Below, piece by piece: positions 19,901 to 29,852 of a stretch of DNA of 64,000 nt. The stretch comes from Pseudomonadota bacterium (GTDB lineage: Bacteria > Myxococcota_A > Polyangia > Haliangiales > Haliangiaceae): NCBI GenBank assembly GCA_023428295.1, contig JAEYYV010000220.1, forward strand, positions 1 to 64,000, written 5' to 3'. The translations under genes were made by a program, and so were the position numbers. Each line of letters begins with the position of its first letter. The first letter of the stretch is position 1. The notes under the pieces were generated by a model. That model was not told where the DNA came from, did not search any database, and worked only from the letters and a program-made list of their open reading frames with translations.

Positions 19901-20329
19901 CTAGTCCTCGCGGCGCTCGGCGAGCTTCTTCTTCTCGTCGCGCCAGCGCGCGAAGTGACGCTCCACGATCTCCTTGTCGGCGCGTGCGCGCGCCAGCTTC
20001 GCGCGGGCGGCGTCGACGACGTCGAGCTGGCCTCGGTGCGCAGCGGTCGCGCGATCGAGCTCGTCCAGGGCGCTCTCGAGATCGCGGCGAAGGCGCGCGA
20101 GGTAGCGCTCGGCGATCACGAGCGAGCTGGCGGTGGAAGCGGCCGGGCGGGAGCGGGCGCGCTCGATGGTGGCGCGGATCGCCTCGACGCGTCCCGCGGC
20201 GACATCGATCTTCGCCTGCGTCTTTCGGGCGTCACCCACGGCGCCTGCGAGATCGCCTTGCTTCGCACGCTCGTCGAGCGCGCGAACCTTCTGCACGGGC
20301 CTAAGCCGGTAGCCGTCCGCCTCGCCCAT
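19901..20329 (-). CDS. Coiled-coil protein, FliJ/YscO-like
   Basis: A 142-residue highly charged protein that is almost wholly alpha-helical, with heptad-like Arg/Ala/Glu/Leu repeats (AIRATIERARSRP, then RYLARLRRDLESALDELDRA and a DKEIVERHFARWRDE end). This two-helix layout and the basic-acidic pattern resemble FliJ of flagella and YscO of type III secretion, but no secretion genes lie near, so the match may only reflect coiled-coil composition. I chose the ATG at 20329. It is transcribed away from a kinase gene across 28 bases. Confidence 0.62.
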   Translation of the reverse strand: MGEADGYRLRPVQKVRALDERAKQGDLAGAVGDARKTQAKIDVAAGRVEAIRATIERARSRPAASTASSLVIAERYLARLRRDLESALDELDRATAAHRGQLDVVDAARAKLARARADKEIVERHFARWRDEKKKLAERRED

Positions 20330-20357
20330 CGAGGTTGCGATGTTACACTGCTCGCCC

Positions 20358-22022
20358 ATGGTCGACGCCGGGGGCGCACCGATCGATCGCTATGTCGTCT
20401 TGGAGCATCTCTCCGAGGGCGGCATGGGTGCGATCTATGTCGGGAAGAAGCTCGGCGCCGGCGGGTTCGAGATGGAGGTGGTGCTCAAGCAGCTGCTGCC
20501 CGAGTTCACCCAACAGGAAGAGTTCATCGACCTGTTCCTGCGCGAGGCGAAGCTGTCCGCCACGCTCGATCACGCGAACATCGTCCACACGATCGACTTG
20601 GTGACGGCGGGTGGCGAGTACTTCATCGTGATGGAGTACTTGCCCGGCGGCGATCTGCGCACGCTGGTCAAGAAGGCCAAGCGGCGCGGCAAGCGGTTCT
20701 CGCCCGCGGCGGCGATTCGCGTCGGACGCGAGATTCTGAGCGCGCTCGCGTACGCGCACGTGAAGCGCGACTTCGACGGGCAGCCGCTCCGGCTCATCCA
20801 TCGCGACGTGTCACCGTCGAACATTCTCATCAGCTACACGGGCGAGGTGAAGCTGACGGACTTCGGCATCGCGAAGGCGTCGACGCACAATTCGCTGTTC
20901 TACAAGGTGAAGGGAAAGATCGGGTACATGTCGCCCGAGCAGGCGAGGAGCGAGTCGCTCGACCACCGTAGCGATCTGTATTCGCTCGCGGTGTGCATGT
21001 ACGAGGTGATCACCGGCGAGCGTTTGTTCGTGCACGCGGGGCTGACCACGTCTGCCGACGAGATCTACTCGCAGCCCGTGCCATCGCTCGTGAAGAAGGT
21101 GCCGGGCGTGCCGGCGGATCTCGACGCGGTGATGAAGAAGGCGCTGGCGCTCGATCCCGATGATCGGTTCCAGACCGCCGGCGAGTTCAACGAAGCGCTC
21201 ACGCGATGCGCGCATCGACACGGGCTGCTCATCGCGGCGCCGGAGCTCGCGCGCGAGTTGCTCGATGCGTGTGGACCGACGGATCAGTGGCGCGGCGAGG
21301 ATGACGACGAGGATCTCGGCTACGCGGAGAGCAAGCGCGCGGGCACGGAGATCCTCGACACGTCCGGCGACGATGACGACGAGGAGGAGCTCGACGACGA
21401 CGATCTCGGCATGGGGCCCATGTCGATCCACTCGATCGCGATGGCTCGCACCAAGAGCAAGTCGAGCAACGATCGTCAGTCGCGCCCGGTCACCGAGATC
21501 CACAAGTTCGCGGGCGTCGAGCTGACGTCGATCATCAACATGATGGACATCGAGGGGAGCCCCGGCTCGCGGCCGCTCGTGAACCTCGACTCGGGCCCGC
21601 AGCCGCTGCCGATGACGCCGGCGCCAGAGCAGCGGCCGTTGCGGGCGCCCGCGAACACGACGATCGGGCAAGGGCCTCCGCGCCGGCCCTCGATGTCGCA
21701 ACCGCCGCCGCCGTTTGGCGCGCTGCCGCTGCCGCCGCCACCGTCGCCGCCCGATCCGCGCGAGATGATGCCGACGGCACCACGCGGCCATCGTGTCGCG
21801 CCGGCGCCCACACCCACCGCTACGCCGACGGCGAAGCCGCAGGCCGCCAAGGTGCTCCAGCCACAAGCGCCGGTGCGGTCGCGCAGCCAGACGCCTGCTC
21901 CCAAAGCGAAGAAGTCAGCATTTCGCCCGTGGATGGTGCTCGTACTGCTTCTGGTCGCCGGTGGGATCGCGGCGGGCGTCGTCGCGGTGTCCGGGCCCGA
22001 CGTCGGAGTAGAAGACAAATAG
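20358..22022 (+). CDS. Ser/Thr protein kinase with C-terminal membrane anchor
   Basis: A 554-residue kinase. The domain (about residues 10-280) has SEGGMGAIY (19-27), ATP lysine K44 in VVLKQLL, HRDVSPSN (148-155) and DFGIAK (168-173), and GKIGYMSPEQ. It is followed by a very acidic stretch (about 315-350, runs of D and E), a Pro-rich linker, and a hydrophobic segment (PWMVLVLLLVAGGIAAGVVA, about 524-545) with a short end. The ATG at 20358 is preferred to one 18 bases upstream. It sits 55 bases before an FHA-sigma54 activator, and since FHA domains bind phosphothreonine, that protein is its most likely target. Confidence 0.95.
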   Translation: MVDAGGAPIDRYVVLEHLSEGGMGAIYVGKKLGAGGFEMEVVLKQLLPEFTQQEEFIDLFLREAKLSATLDHANIVHTIDLVTAGGEYFIVMEYLPGGDLRTLVKKAKRRGKRFSPAAAIRVGREILSALAYAHVKRDFDGQPLRLIHRDVSPSNILISYTGEVKLTDFGIAKASTHNSLFYKVKGKIGYMSPEQARSESLDHRSDLYSLAVCMYEVITGERLFVHAGLTTSADEIYSQPVPSLVKKVPGVPADLDAVMKKALALDPDDRFQTAGEFNEALTRCAHRHGLLIAAPELARELLDACGPTDQWRGEDDDEDLGYAESKRAGTEILDTSGDDDDEEELDDDDLGMGPMSIHSIAMARTKSKSSNDRQSRPVTEIHKFAGVELTSIINMMDIEGSPGSRPLVNLDSGPQPLPMTPAPEQRPLRAPANTTIGQGPPRRPSMSQPPPPFGALPLPPPPSPPDPREMMPTAPRGHRVAPAPTPTATPTAKPQAAKVLQPQAPVRSRSQTPAPKAKKSAFRPWMVLVLLLVAGGIAAGVVAVSGPDVGVEDK

Positions 22023-22077
22023 GCGGGCGTATTTACAGCCCGTATCACCCCGGCTACGATGTCTGCCGCCGGAGAAG

Positions 22078-23451
<1,374 letters not shown>

Positions 23452-23503
23452 TCGGGCTGCGTCATCGTGACGCCACCGGCGTGATCGCAGCGCGGCGCGA
23501 GCT

Positions 23504-26500
23504 CTACTCGATCTTCACGCGATGCGAGAGCCGCGTGTCTTTGACCTCGATGTCCCACTTCTTGCGGGACTCGGTCACCGCGTCGTAGACCTCGACCGTG
23601 TGCGGGCCGAGCTCGACATCGATGCGCTCCGTCGGGCACAGCATGCCCGTGGGCTTGCCGTCGACGAAGACGTAGTAGCGGTCCTTGTCCTTGCAGCGCA
23701 GGACCTTGATGCCCGCGGGACCGCCCGACGGCGTGACCTCTTTGAGCGGAATCGCGAACGAGCCTTTTCCGTCGACCTCGGCGATGTACAGCTCGTGGCC
23801 CGGTAGGAGCAGCGCGATGGTGTGGCGATCGTTGGCTGCGGGGAGCTTGATCGGCGTCTGGCCGACGTCGGAGCCGTCGAGATAGACGTGCGCGCCCGAC
23901 GGCGTCGACGAGATCGAGAGCTGATCCGATGCCCCCGCTGGCGCGGCGGCACCTGCATCGATCGCAGCCGGTGCTCCTGCGTCGACGACCGCGACCTGCG
24001 CGGCATCCGCGGGCGCAGTGGAGGGCGCAGCGGCGTCGGTGGCGATCGCCGCGACCTGTGCTGCATCATCTGCGATCGCCGCATCGGTCGTCGCCGCCAC
24101 GGCAGTCGCGTCGTTCGTCGTGCCGACCGCTGCATCGGCGGTCGCGGCGACCGCGGCGGCATCGCCCGTCGCGACCCGCGCGCCAGCGTTGTCCCGCGCG
24201 TCCGTCGTCGTCGCGACGACGGCGGTGGCTTCCTCGTCGACGACGACCTTCGTGTAGACGAAGTACGCGCCGACGCCGACGGCGCCGCGGCCGAGGAGCG
24301 TGAGGACGATCCACGGCGCTTTACTCGACGACGTCGCGACGGGCAGCTGCGCAGGTGACGCGGATGCGGGCGTCCCGGATGCGGCGAGCGCGGGCGGCTG
24401 GAGCGACGGGATCTCCGCGTCGGGCTGCGGGATCGTCGACACGCGAATCGCCGGTTGCGAGACCGCTGCAGGCGCGGTCCACGCGGCGCTCGACGACGGC
24501 GGAGGCTCGAGCGGCTCTGTCGGATCCGGCGTCGGCGTGGGAATCGGCGAGAACAGCGGATCGGCGTGCGATGGAGCCGACGCGCTCGCGGACGGCGCGC
24601 TCGGCACGTTGGCGAACGGCGCGGATGCGCTCGGCGCGTTGGCAGGAGGCGCGAACGGGCTCGTCGCGGATGCCCCGGCGGTGCTCGACGCAGTCGACGA
24701 AGCCGCGCTCGACGCAGTCGACGAAGGCGCGCTCGGTGACCCCGTCGGCGGTGCGAACGGAGTGGTCGGCGCCGGCTCCGCGACAGGCGCAGTTCCCGGC
24801 GGTGGAACGGGGCGCGGGAACACGCCCGATGCTTCGTGCAGCGCTTGCGCGAACGACGCGTTCGCCGCGGCGGAGGCGCCCGGATCGATCTCCTCCTCGG
24901 GCGCGGTGACCACTTCCATCTGCACCGACGAGCCGCTCGAGCGCGACGCTTCCTCGCGCAGCTTGTCGACGAAGCCACGCGACATCTCTTGCGTCTCGAC
25001 TTCGCGCGGAACGGAGAGATCGGTACCCGGGCGGGGCATCGCGTCGTGGTCGACGGACGCTCGGTCGGTCGCTGCGGGTGTCGCGGGAGGCGCGTGACGG
25101 ACGGGACCATCCTCGTCGAACAGCTCGACCATCGAGATGTCCATCACCGGCGGATCGAAGGCGGGTGGCGGATCGATCTCGATGCGACCCTTGGTCCGCG
25201 GATCGGTCGTCTGCGCATCCGCGGGTGCCGCGGGCGGCGCGACCGGCGGAATGCGTGGAATGGACGGAATCGGCTGGTTCGGCGGTTTGGCGCCGATCGG
25301 CGGGATCTTGGGGACGCTCGGAACGGTGGGCCGCGCCATCCCGAGCAGCGTGGTGTTGGGCGATGCGTTCGCGGGCCCTTCGCGCCCCGGGATGCCACCG
25401 ATGCCCTGCGGGACCGGAATCGGCGGTGGCGCGACGCCTGCCATCGTGGTCATCGGCTTGGGCATCTCGGGCATCGTCGATGCGGGCGAGCTGAGCGGCG
25501 TGGGGCCCGGCACCGGGACATCGGGGCGCACGAAGTCTGTCGTGGGCACCGGATCGTCGTCGGTGCGTCCGAGCGTGGGCGCGATCTCCGACGGAAGCGA
25601 GCGCGGGATCGGCCCGGTGCCGACGTTGAGCGCGACCATGCCGCTCATCTCGTTGGCGGACATCTCCGCGAGGCGATCCATGGTCTGCTTCACGTGCACG
25701 CCGATGTCCTTGCGCGTGCCCGGCACCGGCGCGACGCGCAGCGCGGCATCGAGCGCATCGGCGAGCGCGCGTGCGTCCGGGAATCGCTCGAATGGCGAGC
25801 GCGCGAGGCAGCGGTGCAGCACGCGTACGATCGGCCGCGGCAACGGCGGCTCGGGCGGCGGGCCACCCATGATCGATTGTGCGACCTGCTGCGGAGTCTC
25901 GCCGCGGAACGTGCGTTGACCCGTGACGAGCTCGTACGCGATCACGCCGAGCGCGAACACGTCCGTCGCCGCCGACGTGGCCTCGTTCGCGACCTGTTCG
26001 GGCGCGAGGTACTGGATGCGCTGCGCGAGGCGCGCGACATCGATCGGCCGCTGCGGCAGGCCCGCAGCGAGGATACCGAAGTCGGTGATCTTCACGTCAC
26101 CGTCAGCCGTGACGATGACGTTCGTGGGCGCGAGCCCGAGGTGCGTCAGGCCACGGCCATGCGCGTAGCCGACGGCGCGCGCGGCCTGCGAGACCAGCGC
26201 GAGCGCACCGCCTGCAGCGAGCGTTTGCCCCGCGAGCTTTGCTTCCGCGACGAGCCGCGCTGCATCGAGTCCCGCGACGAGCTCCACCGCGGTGAACGTG
26301 GTGCCCTGCGCGACGCCGAACTCGGACATGCGCGCGATGCGTGGATGCTCGAGGCTTCCATACGAGCGCGCTGCAGATGACAGCGCGGACGCGAGCGCGC
26401 TCGTGATGGTGAGCTCGGGATGAAATCGTTTGACCGCAAACTGTCGTTCGAAGCCTGCGACGCCAAACACCTTGGCGCGCGAGACCGTCCCGCACGGCCC

Positions 26501-26557
26501 GAGGCCGATAGGCTCGAGCAGCTGGTAGCGCCCCACGCGCTCCGAGGAAGGCGTCAC
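23504..26557 (-). CDS. PEGA-domain pseudokinase
   Basis: A 1,017-residue protein with a kinase-like fold at residues 8-285. The ATP lysine (K43 in FAVKRF) and DFG (159-161) remain, but the catalytic HRD is HLG (139-141, in THLGLAPTN), so the general-base aspartate is lost; the glycine loop is GLGPCGTV and the usual alpha-C glutamate position reads SSAARS. It is therefore likely inactive but may bind ATP. A 450-residue Pro/Ala/Ser/Thr linker follows, then one membrane segment (about 744-768) with an Ala/Thr/Asp-rich outside stalk and a PEGA domain (about 877-950, with STPSGAHVYLDG). PEGA domains bind surface layers or polysaccharide. I use the GTG at 26557; a TTG at 26566 is possible. Confidence 0.9.
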   Translation of the reverse strand: MTPSSERVGRYQLLEPIGLGPCGTVSRAKVFGVAGFERQFAVKRFHPELTITSALASALSSAARSYGSLEHPRIARMSEFGVAQGTTFTAVELVAGLDAARLVAEAKLAGQTLAAGGALALVSQAARAVGYAHGRGLTHLGLAPTNVIVTADGDVKITDFGILAAGLPQRPIDVARLAQRIQYLAPEQVANEATSAATDVFALGVIAYELVTGQRTFRGETPQQVAQSIMGGPPPEPPLPRPIVRVLHRCLARSPFERFPDARALADALDAALRVAPVPGTRKDIGVHVKQTMDRLAEMSANEMSGMVALNVGTGPIPRSLPSEIAPTLGRTDDDPVPTTDFVRPDVPVPGPTPLSSPASTMPEMPKPMTTMAGVAPPPIPVPQGIGGIPGREGPANASPNTTLLGMARPTVPSVPKIPPIGAKPPNQPIPSIPRIPPVAPPAAPADAQTTDPRTKGRIEIDPPPAFDPPVMDISMVELFDEDGPVRHAPPATPAATDRASVDHDAMPRPGTDLSVPREVETQEMSRGFVDKLREEASRSSGSSVQMEVVTAPEEEIDPGASAAANASFAQALHEASGVFPRPVPPPGTAPVAEPAPTTPFAPPTGSPSAPSSTASSAASSTASSTAGASATSPFAPPANAPSASAPFANVPSAPSASASAPSHADPLFSPIPTPTPDPTEPLEPPPSSSAAWTAPAAVSQPAIRVSTIPQPDAEIPSLQPPALAASGTPASASPAQLPVATSSSKAPWIVLTLLGRGAVGVGAYFVYTKVVVDEEATAVVATTTDARDNAGARVATGDAAAVAATADAAVGTTNDATAVAATTDAAIADDAAQVAAIATDAAAPSTAPADAAQVAVVDAGAPAAIDAGAAAPAGASDQLSISSTPSGAHVYLDGSDVGQTPIKLPAANDRHTIALLLPGHELYIAEVDGKGSFAIPLKEVTPSGGPAGIKVLRCKDKDRYYVFVDGKPTGMLCPTERIDVELGPHTVEVYDAVTESRKKWDIEVKDTRLSHRVKIE

Positions 26558-26614
26558 GACGCGCAATGGTATCCAAAGTTGCCCGCGTCGGCGAACGCAT
26601 GGCACCACCGAAAG

Positions 26615-27418
26615 ATGTCGAAGGGAAAGAAGCCGCCGGAGAGATCGAAGATCGAGCGTGCCAAACCACTCGCATACCAGCGCCGTGCGTCGGATGATGC
26701 CCGCGTGGTGAGTGAGGATAAGAAGCCCATCGAAGTCGAGGCGAAGGCCACGGGGAACGAGGTCGAGACCGAAGAGCGCGTGACGGGGGAGATGCCCGTC
26801 GTGACACCGCCGAGCGAGGCGGACGCTCCGAAGATGCCCGAAGCAAAAGCGTCCCCCGCGCCCACCCACACAGCGGCCCCGGCCGCGTCCGAACCGGCGA
26901 AGGCCGAGAAGTCCGACGGGAAACCCGACGCGAAAGCGGCGAAAGCCGAGGCGAAGGCCGAGGCGAAAGCCGACGCGAAGGCCGAGCCGAAAGCCGAGGC
27001 GAAGGCCGACGCGAAAGCCGACACGAAGGCCACGCCGAAGTCCGACGAGGTCCGCGCGTCTCGCGAGACGATGACGATGCCGGTCGCTACCGAGGTCGGT
27101 GCGCCGCCCGCGGTGCCCGGCGACGTCGAGAATCCTACCCACATGCCGGAGCCCACGGATGTACCGAGCGGCTCCCCCGACGACCCCGCCCAGGCGCCGG
27201 GTCACGTACCCTCGGGCGACTCGCGTTCGCTTCGCCGCGCTGGCGAGTTCGCGCTCGTTTACCGTCGAGGAACGGCAGTGATCACGCGGTTCGGTGCCGT
27301 CGGGAAGCGCGGCCAGTGGCGGGTGGTCGAGTATCCGACCTCGAGCTCGGCGAGCAATGCGTACGCGAAGCAGTGCAGTCAGTTCGTCGGGGAGGGCTTC
27401 TCGGACTATCGTGATTGA
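26615..27418 (+). CDS. Lys/Ala-rich repeat protein with degenerate WGR-like domain
   Basis: A 267-residue protein without a signal peptide. The middle (about 105-145) is a run of KAEAKADAKAEPK-type repeats. The last 55 residues resemble a WGR domain, a nucleic-acid or NAD-signalling-associated fold found in PARPs and bacterial proteins: FALVYRRGTAVITRFG, then GKRGQWRVVEYP and a closing GEGFSDYRD, matching the usual order of strand, WGRxG, GQ, helix and KGY end. The name-giving Trp-Gly-Arg reads Phe-Gly-Ala here. It is divergent from the pseudokinase (57 bases between starts) and its stop overlaps the hydrolase start. Confidence 0.7.
   Translation: MSKGKKPPERSKIERAKPLAYQRRASDDARVVSEDKKPIEVEAKATGNEVETEERVTGEMPVVTPPSEADAPKMPEAKASPAPTHTAAPAASEPAKAEKSDGKPDAKAAKAEAKAEAKADAKAEPKAEAKADAKADTKATPKSDEVRASRETMTMPVATEVGAPPAVPGDVENPTHMPEPTDVPSGSPDDPAQAPGHVPSGDSRSLRRAGEFALVYRRGTAVITRFGAVGKRGQWRVVEYPTSSSASNAYAKQCSQFVGEGFSDYRD
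26927..27042. repeat. Short tandem coding repeat (12-base type)
   Basis: Imperfect repeats of the GCGAAAGCCGAG type run through the middle of the WGR-like gene and encode Ala-Lys-Ala-Glu/Asp units. The third bases vary (GCGAAAGCC versus GCGAAGGCC), which argues for selection on the protein rather than recent slippage. Confidence 0.7.
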
Positions 27419-28250
27419 AGTGTCCGAGAAGAAGTCCCGCTCGTCCTGGCTCGTGCGCTGGGCGAAAGAGCTGCCCGAGCGGTGGCTCGGCAAGCGCAGC
27501 ACGATCGGCCAAGACGTAGCGGGCGGCGCCGACGGTCTCTCGTATCTGCGTCACCTCGTGCGCGGCAACCGCATCCGTCGTGGTGCCGCGTTCGACGAGC
27601 TAACGCCGGAAGCGCCGCCGGTGCTCATCATCCACGGGTTCCTCGGGACGCGTGGCTCGATGTACATGCTCGAGCGGCGGCTCGTGCAGGACGGCTTCGT
27701 GTGCGTGTCGTTCAACCTCGGCACGTTCAACGTCCGCGACATTCGTCGCAGCGCGTTTCTGATCCATCGCAAGATCGAGCGGATCCTCGCGCAGACCCCG
27801 TCGCAGCGCATCGACATCATCGGGCACTCGATGGGCGGCCTGATCGGCCTCTATTACGTGAAGAAGCTCGGCGGGCACGCGCGCGTTCGCAAGCTCATCA
27901 TGATGGGCACGCCGTACCGCGGGACCTGGGTCGCGCTCGCGGGCGTACTGACGCTCGGGCTGTGGTCGACCTCGTCGTGGCAGCTCTTGCCGCGCAGCCG
28001 GTTCCTCGACGAGCTCGCGCAAGGACCGATGCCCCCCGGCGTCGAGGTCCACACGATCGCCGCCGCGCGCGATTGGGTGGTCCCGCTCCCCACGACCCGA
28101 ATCACGGGGGCGAGCGCCACCACGGTGCCGCTCGGCCACTCGAGCCTCGTGGTCTCCGAAGAAGTCTATCGACGCGTGGTCAATACGCTGCGCCCCCCGC
28201 ACCCACCGTCCTCCGACGAGGATGACCGTGATCTCCCAGAAACCGACTAG
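27411..28250 (+). CDS. Alpha/beta hydrolase, lipase-like
   Basis: A cytoplasmic protein of about 279 residues in the lipase / PGAP1-like alpha/beta hydrolase group. It shows an oxyanion-side IIHGFLGTRG motif, the nucleophile elbow GHSMGG, an acid in AARDWVVP and a C-terminal histidine in PLGHSSLV, a full Ser-Asp-His set. Such enzymes cut lipid esters or act as esterases. No signal peptide is seen. I use the GTG at 27411, which overlaps the preceding stop by eight bases and has GGAGGG 14 bases upstream; a GTG at 27420 also fits. The overlap ties its translation to the WGR-like gene. Confidence 0.85.
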   Translation: MIEVSEKKSRSSWLVRWAKELPERWLGKRSTIGQDVAGGADGLSYLRHLVRGNRIRRGAAFDELTPEAPPVLIIHGFLGTRGSMYMLERRLVQDGFVCVSFNLGTFNVRDIRRSAFLIHRKIERILAQTPSQRIDIIGHSMGGLIGLYYVKKLGGHARVRKLIMMGTPYRGTWVALAGVLTLGLWSTSSWQLLPRSRFLDELAQGPMPPGVEVHTIAAARDWVVPLPTTRITGASATTVPLGHSSLVVSEEVYRRVVNTLRPPHPPSSDEDDRDLPETD

Positions 28251-28311
28251 CCCCGAAATCGTGTTCGGACTGAGCAAGCGCGCAGGGCTGCGGGATCGTC
28301 CAGGCGTTTGC

Positions 28312-28341
28312 TTGCGTGCGCTCACAGTTGGGCACTAGAAT
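28312..28341 (+). promoter_or_regulatory. Candidate sigma70-type promoter
   Basis: TTGCGT (28312-28317) and TAGAAT (28336-28341) are separated by 18 bases and lie 18 bases before the ATG of the FHA-DUF4388 gene, in a locally AT-richer patch. Predicted initiation would leave a leader of about a dozen bases. Match by eye only. Confidence 0.4.
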
Positions 28342-28359
28342 TTTCGAGTCGTTACCGCA

Positions 28360-29292
28360 ATGAACGATCGTCCTCGCTTCGCGCTGCGCTTCATCTCGGG
28401 CAAGTACCAGGGAGGCGAGTTTCCGCTTCGGATGAACCGGGAGATCATCATCGGCCGGTCCAGCGATCTCGACATGGTCCTCGTCGAGGACATGGTGTCT
28501 CGCCGGCACGCCAAGATCAGCTCCACGGACGCCGAGGTCTACATCCAGGACATGGGCTCCACGAACGGCACGTTCGTGAACGGCGAGAAGATCGCCGGAC
28601 GCGCGCTGCTTCACGAGGGCGATCGCATCCTGGTCGGCACGTCGATCATCAAGGTCGTCCAGGTCGAGGGCCAGCTCGCCTCCACCACGGAAGCCGAAGC
28701 TCGGCGCAAGCTCGAGGCCGGCGCGCAGCAGCGCCAGGCCACGCAAGGCCGCCCGATGTCCGGCGTGATCGAGGAGATTCCGCTCCCCGATCTGCTCCAG
28801 TTGTTGTCCACGTCGCGCAAGAGCGGCGTGCTCACCGTCAACAACGGTGTGTCGCTCGGCAAGATCTACCTGCGGAAGGGCGCGATCTACTTCGCGACGA
28901 TCAACGACGACTTCGCCGTCTCGCCGCAAAAGGCGATCTACCGCATGCTCACCTGGCTCACGGGCACGTTCGAGCTCGAGCCGAGCGTCGAGATGCAGGT
29001 GATGGAAGAGGTCCAGGAGTCGACCGAAGGCCTCCTCATGGAAGGCGTTCGCCAGCTCGACGAGTTCCGCAATCTGCAGAAGCAGCTGCCGCCGCTCGGC
29101 TCGCCGCTCGCGGTCCCCACGCCGCTCGCCGGAAAGCTCCGCGATCTGACGCCGTCGGAGCTCGACACGTTCCAGCTCGTGCTCGATCACGGCCAGCTCC
29201 AGAAGGTGCTCGACAACTTCCCGGGCACCGACCTCGACGCCGCGCAGAACATCATCTCGCTGATGAAGCGCGAGTTCGTCGTCGTTCCGTGA
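28360..29292 (+). CDS. FHA domain protein with DUF4388
   Basis: A 310-residue cytoplasmic protein. The N-terminal FHA domain (about 8-100) keeps the phosphothreonine-binding residues: IIIGRSSDLDMVL, VSRRHAKI and STNGTFVNG. The middle region (about 130-235) is a DUF4388 domain (GVIEEIPLPDLLQLL, then SGVLTV, GKIYLRKGAIYFA), a module common in delta-proteobacterial signalling proteins and related to PATAN. It should dock onto Thr-phosphorylated partners and may assemble with Roadblock or GTPase systems. A role in kinase signalling with the cluster upstream is likely from its domains; the partner is unknown. Confidence 0.93.
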   Translation: MNDRPRFALRFISGKYQGGEFPLRMNREIIIGRSSDLDMVLVEDMVSRRHAKISSTDAEVYIQDMGSTNGTFVNGEKIAGRALLHEGDRILVGTSIIKVVQVEGQLASTTEAEARRKLEAGAQQRQATQGRPMSGVIEEIPLPDLLQLLSTSRKSGVLTVNNGVSLGKIYLRKGAIYFATINDDFAVSPQKAIYRMLTWLTGTFELEPSVEMQVMEEVQESTEGLLMEGVRQLDEFRNLQKQLPPLGSPLAVPTPLAGKLRDLTPSELDTFQLVLDHGQLQKVLDNFPGTDLDAAQNIISLMKREFVVVP

Positions 29293-29399
29293 CGTGAGCT
29301 TCGGCGCTGGAAAAATCTCCGAGCCACGACGCTTCGCGGCATGAGCCCGGCGCTCGGGTTTGTCTATTCACACGTCCCGAGGCCCAGTAAGCTGGAGCT

Positions 29400-29831
29400 A
29401 TGGGCCTCGGTCAGCGCGTCCAACCTCGAGCGGTCTCGACGGAGAAGATCGCCACCGAGCTGAGATTGCGCACGCCCTATCGAGGGATCGAGACCGGCAA
29501 GCCGACGCTGCGGATCCACGTGAACGTTCCGCTCATCAGCGAGTGTGTCGACGTGACGATCGATGTCGACGACATCGCGATCGAAGTGACGTGGAAAGAT
29601 GACGGCTTCGTCCTCGGTGCAGGCGGCATCGACGCGCTGTTCGTCGTCGAGACGCAGCCGCGCGCGGGCTTCCTCACGTGGTTCGGTGTGTTCGCGCGGC
29701 GCAAGGGCCGCCCCGATCGCGTCGTGCTCGAGACTCCGGACTGCAAGGTGGCGCGCTTCGTCGAGCGGCAGATCGAAGACTGGCTCGGCCTCGACGACCA
29801 GCCGGTTCGCGGTGAATGCCGCATCGACTAG
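29400..29831 (+). CDS. Conserved-looking cytoplasmic protein, unknown
   Basis: A 143-residue soluble protein with no signal peptide. It opens with a basic leader, then a strand-rich core (LRIHVNVPLISECVDVTIDV, and IAIEVTWKDDGFVLG) and ends with an aromatic, acidic tail (FVERQIEDWLGLDD). I recognise no family. The gene follows the FHA-DUF4388 gene by about 107 bases, in which a weak GC hairpin with a short T run (near 29344-29361) may end the upstream transcript. It precedes the Nudix gene by 21 bases and may be co-expressed with it. Confidence 0.7.
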   Translation: MGLGQRVQPRAVSTEKIATELRLRTPYRGIETGKPTLRIHVNVPLISECVDVTIDVDDIAIEVTWKDDGFVLGAGGIDALFVVETQPRAGFLTWFGVFARRKGRPDRVVLETPDCKVARFVERQIEDWLGLDDQPVRGECRID

Positions 29832-29852
29832 CGATCGTGGTACGACAGCTTC

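Noticed and set aside
19901..20329. Flagellar or type III secretion locus from the FliJ-like gene
   Set aside because: No other secretion or flagellar gene lies near; the match may be coiled-coil composition only.
26420..26614. N-terminal extension of the WGR-like protein
   Set aside because: It overlaps the start of the divergent pseudokinase gene and lacks coding character; the ATG at 26615 is preferred.
26927..27042. Repeat array as CRISPR or mobile DNA
   Set aside because: Units are 12-base coding repeats in frame with Ala-Lys codons and no spacers; it is a protein repeat.
26558..27502. N-terminal extension of the pseudokinase frame
   Set aside because: It runs antisense to the WGR-like gene and its repeats are the mirror of KAEAK coding; the kinase fold begins after the GTG at 26557.
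29344..29361. Terminator after the FHA-DUF4388 gene
   Set aside because: The stem is only four base pairs with a short T run; too weak to list as a feature.
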